Shown here: positions 9,177-18,095 of the stretch, piece after piece
Numbering within the stretch: position 1 is the stretch's first letter
How the letters are laid out: every line of letters starts with the position of its first letter
Assembly: GCA_016794345.1 (NCBI GenBank)
Contig: JAEUKE010000183.1
Span: 44,852 to 108,851, forward strand
Length of the DNA: 64,000 nucleotides
Direction: 5' to 3'
Source: Myxococcales bacterium
GTDB taxonomy: Bacteria > Myxococcota_A > Polyangia > Polyangiales > Polyangiaceae
Translations under genes and position numbers: made by a program
The notes under the pieces: generated by a model
What the model saw: only the letters and a program-made list of their open reading frames with translations
What the model was told of the DNA's origin: nothing
The model's database searches: none

Positions 9177-10586
9177 ATGACGCCTGCTTCTCAGGTAGAA
9201 GTCCAAGTCGACGGGCAGAGCTCGGGCGTGGCCTTCCTCGCGACCTCGACGACCGGCGCAGAGCTGTGCGTCGTCGGTAAGCTCTCGCTCGTCCTCCTCG
9301 AGGAGGGGCAGGCGGCCATCGTCGCCAGGCCCGAGCCCCCGGGCATACACGCTGGCGGCGCCGCAGCCGCGGAGCTCGACGAGACCGCGGGCGGCATGCT
9401 CGTCGTCACGGGCGGACGCCCGCTCGGCGGACGCGTGGTGCTCCGCCGCGGCACGGCGGTGTTGGCGGAGGTCGGGTTTGGTCCCGGGATCGAGCCCGTC
9501 GCCGTGATGGTGACGGAGCCCGTCGCCTCGGAGTCGGAGGATGACGACGCTCGCGAGGACGAGTGGCTGGTCATCGAAGGGGTCACGTCTCGCGACGCGC
9601 GGCGGTGGTGCAAGCTCCCGCAGATGAAGCTCGTCGCGACGTGGGAGCCTTCGTCCACGCTGCGGCTCGGCTCGCGCGCCTGTTTCATCGACCTCTCGAC
9701 CTGGACCGTCTCGTTCCTCCTCCGCGGTCGTTTCTCGCTCTCGGCGCCTGCGCCGCGCTTCGTGACCGTGTCGGTCGAGGACACCTTTGTCTCCTCGGTG
9801 CGCGCGCGGCCACAACCGGACGACGAGGACGACGAGGCGCGTACGGCGGTACGGGACGCAGCGCCTCCGCCTGCGCGTGTCGTCGAGCAGGCTCCGCTCG
9901 ACGAGCAGACGCGGGTCATTCAGATCCCGCTCGAGATCCCCCCCGAAGCGCTGCCGGAGAGCACGACCCGCCGAGGCGTCGTCCCGCGCCGGAACGCGCG
10001 CGCGTCCCGCTCTGGTCTTCGCTTGGGAGCTCACGAGCCGTTGGTAGATCAACGTTCGGTTCCCCAACAGGATGCGCCTCGCCCTGCTGCGGCGCCTCTG
10101 GTCCAGGACGAGGAGACCACGAAGATCGGTGCTCTGCCGCTCGAGGCGGGGCCCACCTCGGTCACGCGCGCGTTCGCGGCCATCGCGCCCGAGGACCCGG
10201 CGGAGGCCACCCGGTCGGAGCTGCTGCGTCGTGTCCAGCAGGGTGAGCGGCTCGAGTCGCTCGAGCTACGCGGCGCCGCGTTGGCCGGGATCGCGCTCCC
10301 CGGCGCGACTCTGAGTGGGCTCGACCTCTCCGGGTGCGATCTCCGTGGGGCCGACCTCGCAGGGACCGATCTCCGAGCGGCCCGGCTCGATCGAGCCCAG
10401 CTCGACGGCTGCCGGCTCGATGGCGCAAACCTGAGCGGCGCGAGCCTCGTCGGTGCCTCACTCCGCAGCGTCAGCTTGCTCGGCGCCTCGTTTCTTGGCT
10501 CTGACCTGACGGATGCCCTGATCGGCGTCGGCTACCCGGATGACGCGTTCGCCGGCGCGAAGGTCGACGGTCTGGTCCGCGACTGA
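9177..10586 (+). CDS. Pentapeptide-repeat protein with unassigned N-terminal beta domain
   Basis: 469 residues from ATG 9177; an upstream open frame overlaps the previous gene and is not used. The C-terminus (about 350-450) is a run of A(D/N)LxG-type pentapeptides such as LSGLDLSGCDLRGADLAG, predicted to form a right-handed quadrilateral beta helix. The first 200 residues are beta-rich with patterns like VVGKLSLVLLEEG and VVLRRGTAVLAEV, faintly similar to the DUF2169 domain that often sits with pentapeptide repeats near type VI secretion genes. A disordered acidic/Pro-rich linker joins the halves. No signal peptide. Function unknown. Confidence 0.72.
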   Translation: MTPASQVEVQVDGQSSGVAFLATSTTGAELCVVGKLSLVLLEEGQAAIVARPEPPGIHAGGAAAAELDETAGGMLVVTGGRPLGGRVVLRRGTAVLAEVGFGPGIEPVAVMVTEPVASESEDDDAREDEWLVIEGVTSRDARRWCKLPQMKLVATWEPSSTLRLGSRACFIDLSTWTVSFLLRGRFSLSAPAPRFVTVSVEDTFVSSVRARPQPDDEDDEARTAVRDAAPPPARVVEQAPLDEQTRVIQIPLEIPPEALPESTTRRGVVPRRNARASRSGLRLGAHEPLVDQRSVPQQDAPRPAAAPLVQDEETTKIGALPLEAGPTSVTRAFAAIAPEDPAEATRSELLRRVQQGERLESLELRGAALAGIALPGATLSGLDLSGCDLRGADLAGTDLRAARLDRAQLDGCRLDGANLSGASLVGASLRSVSLLGASFLGSDLTDALIGVGYPDDAFAGAKVDGLVRD

Positions 10587-10673
10587 TCGGGCGTCCGCCA
10601 GGTGCCTCCAGGGCCGGACAGCGGTCGTCAAAATCCGTGAAGCGGAGGGTGGGCCGCAGGCTCGATCCGAAGT

Positions 10674-11819
10674 ATGCGGCTCGGTGTCAGCCGGGAAACA
10701 ACCGTGAACGAACAGAAACGAGCCGACATCGTCATCGTGGGCGCGGGTCCTGCTGGGACCGCGGCCGCCGCCCATCTTGGACAGCTCGGGGTGAAGAACG
10801 TCGTCCTCCTGGACAAACACGACTTCCCCCGCGAGAAGACCTGCGGGAGCGGCATCTCGCCGAAGGGCATCGAGGTCCTCCGTTCGCTCGGCGTCTGGGA
10901 AGACGTGCGGCGCGAGGCGTACCCCATCCATGGTCTGCGGCTCGTCACCCCCGAGGGGCGCGAGGCGTACCAGAGCGCCGGCGATCAGATGGCCGCCGTC
11001 GTGTGCGCGCGCCGCGTCCTCGATCACCTCATCCTCAAGCGCGCGCTCGATAGCGGCGTCGAGTTCGTCCCGTTCTTCACGGCCGACTCCCTCATCGAAG
11101 AGGGGGGGCGCGTCGTCGGCGTGCGCGCGAAGGACGGTCGCGAGGTCCGCGCGCGCTTCACGCTGGTGGCCGGCGGCACCCACTGCCGGCTCGGCCCCGA
11201 GCGCGATTCTCGCCGGATGATCCAGGCGATCATGGGCTGGTGGGAGGGCGTGCCCTTCCGCAAGGGGCATGTAGAGATGGTGTTCGACCCGATGGTCCTG
11301 CCCTACTACGGCTGGCTCTTCCCCGAGTCCGACGAGCGCGTGAACATCGGCATCTGCTACGAGGAGACCGGCACGAAGCGCAACGCGCGCGAGCTCTTCC
11401 AGCAGTTCCTCGACAAGCAGTACGGCCGCAGGCTCGCGGGTGCGAAGCAGCTCGGCGCCTGGAAGGGCCACCCGGTCGCTTACTCGTACGAGATCGAGAA
11501 GCTCACGTCGCCCGGCCGCATCGTGATCGGCGAGGCGGGGCTCATGACACACCCGGCCACCGCGGAGGGCATCTACCAGGGCATGAAGAGCGGCATGATC
11601 GCCGCGGAGGTGCTCCGCTCCGTGTTCCACGCCGGGGTGCCCGAGACCGAGGCGCTGGTCGAGTACGAGCGCCGTTGCAAGGCGACCTTCCGGCTCTCGT
11701 TCCTGGGCGGCGGGCTCTTCCGCAACCTCGTCAAGACGCCTGCGCTCGACTGGCTCGTCCGCGCCAGCGAGACGCCCCTGGTCAAACACACCGCCGCCAA
11801 GATCATCGCCGCGCTCTGA
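10674..11819 (+). CDS. FAD-dependent oxidoreductase, geranylgeranyl reductase family
   Basis: 381 residues from ATG 10674; a GTG at 10704 just before the Rossmann motif is an equally possible start. FAD-binding IVIVGAGPAGTAAA sits at the N-terminus, followed by the family signature FPREKTCGSG and a late GEAGLMTHPATAEGI segment (FAD ribityl contact). The family reduces isoprenoid double bonds or acts as a halogenase/hydroxylase-like flavoprotein. The short length fits geranylgeranyl-reductase-type enzymes of lipid or carotenoid metabolism. A single-gene unit by spacing (87 bases upstream, 55 downstream). Confidence 0.87.
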   Translation: MRLGVSRETTVNEQKRADIVIVGAGPAGTAAAAHLGQLGVKNVVLLDKHDFPREKTCGSGISPKGIEVLRSLGVWEDVRREAYPIHGLRLVTPEGREAYQSAGDQMAAVVCARRVLDHLILKRALDSGVEFVPFFTADSLIEEGGRVVGVRAKDGREVRARFTLVAGGTHCRLGPERDSRRMIQAIMGWWEGVPFRKGHVEMVFDPMVLPYYGWLFPESDERVNIGICYEETGTKRNARELFQQFLDKQYGRRLAGAKQLGAWKGHPVAYSYEIEKLTSPGRIVIGEAGLMTHPATAEGIYQGMKSGMIAAEVLRSVFHAGVPETEALVEYERRCKATFRLSFLGGGLFRNLVKTPALDWLVRASETPLVKHTAAKIIAAL

Positions 11820-11874
11820 GCGACGAGGCGGCGCACGGGTGATCGCCGGGCGAATATCTGCTCAGATCGAGGCC

Positions 11875-12579
11875 ATGGTGGCTCGTCCCCGTGGCCTCGG
11901 TCTGGGAGCTGTGCTCGCGCTCGGCGCGGCGTCCTTCGCGCCTTCCTCCGCGCTCGCCGATGAGGACGAGGCGCCTCGTAAGAAGCGCCGGATGATCGTC
12001 ACCGTCGAGGACAACGACAAGGTCGACGACGAGGAGGCCGGCGAGCCATCGGAGGAGGAGGCCGCGCCCGCCGAGCGCCGAGCTCCACGCGTGGGCGACT
12101 CGCCCGACGAGATCCGCGAATACCTCGCTGGCCTGGAGGATCGCGTCCGCCGGCTGAAGGCGAAGCTCAAAGCGGCGAAGCGCGGGGACGACGCCGATCG
12201 ACTCCTCGAGGTGGAGGCCGACCTGGCCGAGGCGAAGGCGCGACTCGACGCCGAGCGCGAGCGGCTCACCGAGCGCAACGCCGGCATGATCGCCGGAGGC
12301 GCCACGCTCATCGGCCTCGGCAGCGTCTCGTTCGTCGCGAGCGTCGTGCTCGTCATCGGCTGGGGTGTCTCCGCGGTGGACGGCTACCCGGACGACGAGT
12401 GGGGCTGGGGCTCGCTCGGCTGCCTGGCCGGTGGCGTCGTGGGCATCGCGGTCGGCGTCCCGGTGCTCGTGGGCGGGCTCAAGCGCGAGCCCCGCGAGGT
12501 GGAGGACGCCATGGTCGTGCCCCCCACTCGAACGGGCTTCACCCCTGGGCTCAGCCTGACCTTCCCGCTCAGCTTCTGA
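11875..12579 (+). CDS. Secreted/membrane protein with coiled coil, function unknown
   Basis: 234 residues from ATG 11875, preferred because it opens directly into a signal peptide ending ALADED; a GTG at 11839 would add 12 residues. An acidic stretch follows (about 30-65), then a heptad-like coiled coil (about 75-130, rich in E/R/L, for example EVEADLAEAKARLD), then two hydrophobic helices with a short Trp-rich loop. The layout suggests a periplasmic coiled coil tethered to the membrane. No known family is recognised. The stop is 18 bases from the convergent CoA-binding fusion gene. Confidence 0.7.
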   Translation: MVARPRGLGLGAVLALGAASFAPSSALADEDEAPRKKRRMIVTVEDNDKVDDEEAGEPSEEEAAPAERRAPRVGDSPDEIREYLAGLEDRVRRLKAKLKAAKRGDDADRLLEVEADLAEAKARLDAERERLTERNAGMIAGGATLIGLGSVSFVASVVLVIGWGVSAVDGYPDDEWGWGSLGCLAGGVVGIAVGVPVLVGGLKREPREVEDAMVVPPTRTGFTPGLSLTFPLSF

Positions 12580-12597
12580 CGACTCCGCGGCTCGCCG

Positions 12598-13893
12598 TCA
12601 GGCGTGGGGTGGGACGTCGAACGCGAAGCGCTCCGGCTCGAAGTTGAGCTCGACGTAGGGCAGGGGGCCGGTCGGGAGGAACCAGACGGCCTTGGCGCGA
12701 GTCGGGAAGGCGCGGCCCTGGTGGTGCTGCCAGCCCTCGACCGGCGTCCTCCACTCCGCGCGCTCGGCGGCGCCCTTGGCGCCAGGCGGAGCATAGAAGC
12801 GATCTCTCGTGGCGAAGTCGATGACCTCTCCGTCATTGCCGACGAAGACGCGGGCGCGCACGGTGCGTCCCGCGTCCGTCAGCGCGAGATCGAAGGCGTC
12901 CGCACGCGAGCTCGACCAGGCGACCGCCGGGACGAGGAGCATCGACGGCGCCATCAGGACCGCGTCGTTCAGGTACGTGACGCACTCGCCGATCGCGATC
13001 TCCTCGCCCGCCTCGTCGACGACCGGCACCCAGTCGAGCGCCTTGCCCAACATGTGGCCTCGCCCGCGGAGATAGGTGTCGCGCACGTAGGTGGGGACGA
13101 TGCCTTTGACCCGCAGCAACATGTGGAAGATGCGGGCCACATCGAGGCGGCTGTTGTACTGCGCGCACTCGCAAGGGACCCACTCGTTCTTGAAGAAAAA
13201 GCGGCCGCTGAAGTGCGCGCGGAAGGACCAGTCCCGCGGCTTCCCCACGACGTTCATGAACCGCAGGTAGCGCTGCGCAGGCTCGGGGAGCGCCTCGATG
13301 TCTTGCTCCGTGACGGGGGTCCGATCGCCGGGGCCGCACAGAAGCCCGGCGCCGCCGACCTCACGCATGAGCTTCTTCTCCAGGCTCAGGAGGTCGTGCG
13401 GCTCTCCCTCGTGCTGCGCGTGCGGGGCTTCGGTCGGGCCTTCGGGCAGGTCACCGAACGTCCCGCGAGCCCACCGGTGCGCCCGGTGGAACCACCCGGC
13501 AGGCTCGGCGAACATGAGAATGCACTCGTGATGAATGACCGCAATGTCATTGTCGTGGCAGATCTGGATCGCCTCGGCGGACTCCGCGCCTTGTTGCATC
13601 CATACGCGCGGGATGCCGAGCCGGACGACGTCGCGGACGAGCTTCTCGGTCTCCTCCGGCGGCGTGACGAGCACGACGCCGCCGACCTTGCCCGCGACCT
13701 CCTCCAGCGAGTGCGCGCACGGCTGGTCGCCGATCTTGTCGGCCTTCGGGTGCACGACGGTGAGGCTGTAGCCCTTGTCCGAGAGCTCCTTCCGCACCGC
13801 GTTGCCGAACCCGGCGCCGCTCTGGGACACGCCCACGAGCGCGAGGGACTTCTGGGCGAGAAAATCTTCGATCGTGTCTCGCGTGACGGTCAT
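12598..13893 (-). CDS. CoA-binding domain fused to DUF6544-like domain
   Basis: 431 residues. Residues about 5-140 form a succinyl-CoA-synthetase-like CoA-binding Rossmann domain (SLALVGVSQSGAGFGNAVRKEL, VVHPKADKIG, VLVTPPEETE, RVWMQQGAES), similar to YccU-type proteins that are normally about 140 residues and stand alone. Residues about 190-431 match the plan of DUF6544 proteins (PEPAQRYLRFMNVVG, then a beta-rich part with YLNDAVLMAPS). No signal peptide. The fusion is unusual and the joint role unknown; it could sense an acyl-CoA. The frame is continuous, so the fusion is not an artefact of this sequence. Confidence 0.78.
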   Translation of the reverse strand: MTVTRDTIEDFLAQKSLALVGVSQSGAGFGNAVRKELSDKGYSLTVVHPKADKIGDQPCAHSLEEVAGKVGGVVLVTPPEETEKLVRDVVRLGIPRVWMQQGAESAEAIQICHDNDIAVIHHECILMFAEPAGWFHRAHRWARGTFGDLPEGPTEAPHAQHEGEPHDLLSLEKKLMREVGGAGLLCGPGDRTPVTEQDIEALPEPAQRYLRFMNVVGKPRDWSFRAHFSGRFFFKNEWVPCECAQYNSRLDVARIFHMLLRVKGIVPTYVRDTYLRGRGHMLGKALDWVPVVDEAGEEIAIGECVTYLNDAVLMAPSMLLVPAVAWSSSRADAFDLALTDAGRTVRARVFVGNDGEVIDFATRDRFYAPPGAKGAAERAEWRTPVEGWQHHQGRAFPTRAKAVWFLPTGPLPYVELNFEPERFAFDVPPHA

Positions 13894-14027
13894 TGTCGGA
13901 CTCTCCGACCGAGGTCGTTGCAGCCCACGTGCCGAGGAGAGCCCCTCGAGTCCGGTTCATCGGGCGGGCTCGGCGCGGTCGCGACGCGCAGGCGGTGCGC
14001 GGGGCTCGGGTTCTTTGCGCGCGCGGC

Positions 14028-14969
14028 TCAGGCCGAGCCTTTGGCGAGCTTCCGTCGCCGCGCGATCACCCACCCGAGGGCAGCGGTCCCGATGAGGGCG
14101 GCGCCGCCGCCGAGGCCCCACCTCGTGGCGGGCCGTTCGAGCTCGTTCACCAGGCGCTGTGGGACGATCGAGGCCTGCGCGAAGCCGTGGATCTGGTCCA
14201 CGTTCGGGAGCTCACCTCTCAGATCGCGCCGGTGGACGAGGAGGTCCGCGGCAACGACCCCTCGGCTCTCGTTCACGGCCGCGAACGCGCTCGCGGGTCG
14301 ATCGGAGCGGACGAAGCCGGTCGACCAGTCCACGGCGTCGCGGTCCTCGTAGTCCCCGGCGACCGCGTCGAACGACGCGTCTTGCAGGTAGAGGGCGTGG
14401 TCGAAGCTCTCGGTCGGGTGGACCTCGCCGTCGTGGATGTGAACGGTGGGAAAGAAGATCTTGTCGGGCATCCGCGTCTTGAGCTCGAAGGCCATCGGAT
14501 GTGGTCGGCCCTCGCGTGATTTGAGCTGGAACACGGCGAAGCCGTAGTCCGCGTACGAAGGGATCTTCGCCCAGATCTCGGGCGCGATCCGGAAGCGCGG
14601 GTCGAGGCGATCGAAGTCCTTCATCGCGGGCACGAAGGAAGCGACGTAGTCACCGACCTCCTCGACCGGGAGCGGGGCCGCCGCCGCGACGGCGGCGGAC
14701 GCTCCCTTGCTGCGGGAGAGCGAAAACGACGGCTTCACCGGGAAGCCTGCGTCGAGCGCCTCGAAGAAGCCGCCGTTGTCCTTGAAGTCGATGAACCTGA
14801 CCGCGTCCTCCGCCGCCGGCGTGAGGACGGGCAGCGGGAGGATCATCGCGTTCTCGGCCTCGGACGAGAACTCCATCTCATAGACCAGAAACTGCGTTCC
14901 TTGGCCCGAGAGGCGGGCGAAGATCCGGGTGTTTCGAACGCTGCGCACCGGGCCGGCGAAGCAACACAT
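14028..14969 (-). CDS. Conserved protein with C-terminal membrane anchor, function unknown
   Basis: 313 residues. The N-terminus (MCCFAGPVRSV, then TRIFARLSGQGTQFLVYEMEF and AMILPLPV) resembles proteins annotated with or near DUF2330, which often keep a Cys pair and an (I/V)LP(L/V)P motif; that link is tentative. There is no normal signal peptide. One hydrophobic helix near 285-303 followed by RRRK indicates a C-terminal anchor with a basic cytoplasmic end. The middle has alpha/beta character. It lies divergently from the DUF1592 gene across a 161-base region. Confidence 0.65.
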   Translation of the reverse strand: MCCFAGPVRSVRNTRIFARLSGQGTQFLVYEMEFSSEAENAMILPLPVLTPAAEDAVRFIDFKDNGGFFEALDAGFPVKPSFSLSRSKGASAAVAAAAPLPVEEVGDYVASFVPAMKDFDRLDPRFRIAPEIWAKIPSYADYGFAVFQLKSREGRPHPMAFELKTRMPDKIFFPTVHIHDGEVHPTESFDHALYLQDASFDAVAGDYEDRDAVDWSTGFVRSDRPASAFAAVNESRGVVAADLLVHRRDLRGELPNVDQIHGFAQASIVPQRLVNELERPATRWGLGGGAALIGTAALGWVIARRRKLAKGSA

Positions 14970-15130
14970 GGGGCCATGTACGAACGCGCCCGCCCGACGA
15001 TCTCTTTCCTGCGGAGTCGAGTCGGCATGCCCCTGCGGACTTTCGTCTGCATGTAGCCCCCTTGCACCTCGAAATGGTCAATGATTTCCAATGTGGAGCC
15101 CAGGCACGGGGCCTGCAAAAACCGCGCGTC

Positions 15131-16756
15131 ATGCTCCGTCTCCTCCGCCTCCCTCGCGCGCGGGCGCGCACCCTCGCGGTCGTGCTCGCGCTCGGCTCTG
15201 CGCCGGCCTGCACCGGTCAGATCGGGGGGGACGACGCGGGCAAGGGGACCCGCCGCGCGGACTCGCCGCTCTGCACCGAGTCCGCCACGCCCGGCCCGGC
15301 GCCGCTCCGCCGCTTGACCGTCGGCGAGCTGAACAACACCGTGCGCGATCTCCTCGGGGACACCACGCGGCCGGGCGACGGGCTCCCGCCCGACTTCCCC
15401 GCGGAGAAAGCCTCGAACGGGTTCGAGAACGACGTGACGGAGCAGACGGTCACCGTGGCTCACGTGGAAGAGCTGCTGTCGATGAACGAGGGCATTGCGC
15501 TGCGCGCCACCGAAGATCTCGCGGCCATCGTCCCGTGTGACCCGGTCGCGTCCGGGGAGGATGCCTGCGTGCGCGAGTTCATCGAGGCGTTCGGTCGCCG
15601 CGCGTACCGCAGGCCCCTCGCCGCAGACGAGGTCGACGAGCTCGCCGCGGTCTTCGCTGTCGGCCGCGAGGGCGCGGACTTCCGCGCCGGCATCACGCTC
15701 GTGATCGAGCGGGTCCTGTCGTCGCCGGTCTTCCTCTACCGAGTGGAGACGGAGGGGACCGACAGCGACGGCGCGGTGCTCCTGTCTTCACACGAGATGG
15801 CCTCCCGCCTCTCCTACTTCGTCTGGGAGTCGATGCCCGACGACGAGCTCTTCGCCGCCGCCGATGCGGGCTCGCTCGAGACCCCGGAGCAGATCGAGGC
15901 CCAGGTCAGGCGCATGTTCGCCGACCCGAAGGCGCGCGAGGCGCGGTGGAGCTTTTACAAGCAGTGGCTCCAGCTCTACCGCCTGCCGGACGTGTCCAAG
16001 AGCGCGGAGGACTATCCGACGTTTTCGCCCGAGCTGCTCCCCCACATGGAGGCGGAGGCGCGGGCGTTCCTCGAGGAGGTCGAGGCGAACGGAAACGCAA
16101 ACGACCTCGTGAGCGCGCCCTTCACCTACCTCACGCCGGAGCTCGCGGCCTTCTACGGGGTCGACCCGGCCGCGAGCCCGGATCAGAAGGTCGAGCTCGA
16201 CCCGGCGAGGCACGCCGGCATCCTGACGAAGGCCGGCCTCCTGTCGGTGCTCGCGAAGTTCGACACGGAGGCCGTGGTTCGCCGAGGCAAGTGGGCGCGC
16301 TTCCAGCTGCTCTGCGAGCACTTCGATCCGCCCGCGAACGCGGTCATGGACCCGTCGGTCGATCGCACGAAGCCGCCTTGCAGCGGGTGCCACGCGATGC
16401 TCGATCCGGTGGGCCAGAGCTTCGAGCACTACGACGGCGTCGGGCTCTGGCGCGACACGAAAGACGGAGCGCCGATCGAGGACACCGCGCTGCTCGTCGG
16501 CACCGACGTCGACGGGGAGTACACCGGCGTGCGCGGCCTGGCGGACAAGCTCACGCAGTCGGAGCAGTACAAACGCTGCGTCGTCACGCAGCACTTCCGG
16601 TACGCGACCGGTCGCCGGGAGGCGGACGAGGACGCCTGCTCGACTGACACGGCCTTCCTCGCCTTCGAGAAGGCCGGCTACGACCTCGAGGAGCTGCTCG
16701 TCGCCATCGCGACGAGCGACTCGTTCCGTTATCGCCCTGCCACGGAGGGGAAGTGA
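15131..16756 (+). CDS. DUF1592-type (Planctomycete-like) heme lipoprotein
   Basis: 541 residues from ATG 15131, which opens a lipoprotein signal with Cys after ALGSAPA; an open frame reaches back to 15062. The domain order is the usual DUF1587 (RRLTVGELNNTVRDLLGD), DUF1595 (FGRRAYRRPL), DUF1592 (SPVFLYRVE, ASRLSYFVWESMPD), DUF1588 (RRGKWARFQLLCEHF) and DUF1585 (TQSEQYKRCVVTQHFRYATGR). A c-type heme motif CSGCH is at residues 417-421 with the normal following LDPVGQSFE. It is exported. The downstream DUF1552 gene starts 2 bases after the stop; this pair is conserved in myxobacteria and planctomycetes, but its reaction is not established. Confidence 0.93.
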   Translation: MLRLLRLPRARARTLAVVLALGSAPACTGQIGGDDAGKGTRRADSPLCTESATPGPAPLRRLTVGELNNTVRDLLGDTTRPGDGLPPDFPAEKASNGFENDVTEQTVTVAHVEELLSMNEGIALRATEDLAAIVPCDPVASGEDACVREFIEAFGRRAYRRPLAADEVDELAAVFAVGREGADFRAGITLVIERVLSSPVFLYRVETEGTDSDGAVLLSSHEMASRLSYFVWESMPDDELFAAADAGSLETPEQIEAQVRRMFADPKAREARWSFYKQWLQLYRLPDVSKSAEDYPTFSPELLPHMEAEARAFLEEVEANGNANDLVSAPFTYLTPELAAFYGVDPAASPDQKVELDPARHAGILTKAGLLSVLAKFDTEAVVRRGKWARFQLLCEHFDPPANAVMDPSVDRTKPPCSGCHAMLDPVGQSFEHYDGVGLWRDTKDGAPIEDTALLVGTDVDGEYTGVRGLADKLTQSEQYKRCVVTQHFRYATGRREADEDACSTDTAFLAFEKAGYDLEELLVAIATSDSFRYRPATEGK

Positions 16757-16758
16757 CA

Positions 16759-18075
16759 ATGAGGCTCTCGCGTCGATCGGTGTTGCGTGGTCTGGGCGGT
16801 GCAGCGATCGCCCTCCCGCTCTTCGAGGCCATGTTGCCCAAGAAGGCGAGCGCGGCCGGCCAGCCGAAGCGCCTCGTCGTGCTCGTGAACCAGAACGGCG
16901 CCGCCATGGAGGGTTGGCGACCGTCCGGCGGCGGCTTCGATCTCGGCACGAGCGCGTACCTGTCCCCGCTCGCCGGTTACGAGGCAGAGGTGGTGCTGGT
17001 CGACGGCGTGGACTGCAAGGCCGCCCAGCAGCAGAACCACGGCGTCTCGGGTGTCGCGATGCTCTCCGGGACCCGCTCGGGGATGCCGGGCGCCGTCGAG
17101 ATCAACGGTCCTTCGGTCGATCAGCGCGTCGCGCAGGTGATCGGGACCGAGACGAAGAAGGCCTCGCTCTCGCTGGGGCTCCTCTGCGAGGAGGCGTACT
17201 TCGCGGCCGGGCCCGGCCAACGCTTGCCGGTTCAAAATGATCCGTTCGGCGTCTTCACCGATCTCTTCTCCGACACGCAGACCAACACGGCGGAGCTCGA
17301 GCGGATCCGTAAGCGCCGCGAGAGCGTGCTCGACGGAGCCGCCGCGGATATCGAGCGCATCAAGCCCAAGATCAGCGCGGCCGATCAGCAGAAGCTCGAC
17401 GCCCACCTCACCGCGGTGCGTGAGGTCGAGAAGCGGCTGGTCGCAGGGCTGTCGTGTGAGCCGCCGGCCAGCATCGGCCAGCCGGTGGATGTGTGGGCGA
17501 ACGAGAGCTACATCACGGTGACCGACGTCCAGCTCGAGCTGATCGCGCTCGCCCTCTCCTGCGACGTGACGCGCGTCGCGGGTCTCCAGTGGGACGGCCC
17601 GGGCGGAACCTGGGATCATTTCGGGTCGAGCTGGCCCGAGGTCGTCGCCCTCGGCTCGCAGTACTCGAACATGTGGGTTCACGACATCGGGCACGAGAGC
17701 GGCGAGGCCCACGCCACGATCGGGCGCTGGTTCGCCGGCAAGGTCGCGCTCCTCATCGACAAGCTCAAGGCGCGGCCCGAGCCGGACGGCTCGACGCTGT
17801 TCGACAACACCGTCATCCTCTGGGCCAACGAGATGGGCGAGGCGGGCTCACACGACCCCGGCAACTGCCCATTCCTGCTCGCCGGCGGCGCCAACAGCGG
17901 ATTGGCGCGTAACAAACACGTCAGCTTGCCTCACCCGGGCTATTGGGGCGGGGGCGACGGCGCGCGGTCGAACAACGACCTCTTGCTCTCCGTGCTCCGG
18001 CTCTTCGACATCCAGGACGCGACGTTCGGCGACGCGGACTTCTGCAGCGGCCCGGTCACCGAGATCATCGCGTAG
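16759..18075 (+). CDS. DUF1552 protein with Tat signal
   Basis: 438 residues. The start at ATG 16759 is chosen over the GTG at 16753 because a GGAGGGGAAG Shine-Dalgarno (about 16744-16752) is properly spaced only for the ATG. The N-terminus SRRSVLRGLGG is a twin-arginine signal, cleaved near ASAAG, so the folded protein is exported. The body matches DUF1552: RLVVLVNQNGAAMEGW, LSGTRSG and WDGPGGTWDHFG. It is translationally close to the DUF1592 gene and probably works with it. The alkaline-phosphatase-like look of the family suggests an exported hydrolase, but this is not proven. Confidence 0.93.
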   Translation: MRLSRRSVLRGLGGAAIALPLFEAMLPKKASAAGQPKRLVVLVNQNGAAMEGWRPSGGGFDLGTSAYLSPLAGYEAEVVLVDGVDCKAAQQQNHGVSGVAMLSGTRSGMPGAVEINGPSVDQRVAQVIGTETKKASLSLGLLCEEAYFAAGPGQRLPVQNDPFGVFTDLFSDTQTNTAELERIRKRRESVLDGAAADIERIKPKISAADQQKLDAHLTAVREVEKRLVAGLSCEPPASIGQPVDVWANESYITVTDVQLELIALALSCDVTRVAGLQWDGPGGTWDHFGSSWPEVVALGSQYSNMWVHDIGHESGEAHATIGRWFAGKVALLIDKLKARPEPDGSTLFDNTVILWANEMGEAGSHDPGNCPFLLAGGANSGLARNKHVSLPHPGYWGGGDGARSNNDLLLSVLRLFDIQDATFGDADFCSGPVTEIIA

Positions 18076-18095
18076 ACCGGACGGCGGCGCCGCGC

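Noticed and set aside
12576..12601. CTGACG...CGTCAG inverted repeat at a convergent junction
   Set aside because: Only 6 bp with a 14-base loop and no T-run, and partly forced by the two facing stop codons.
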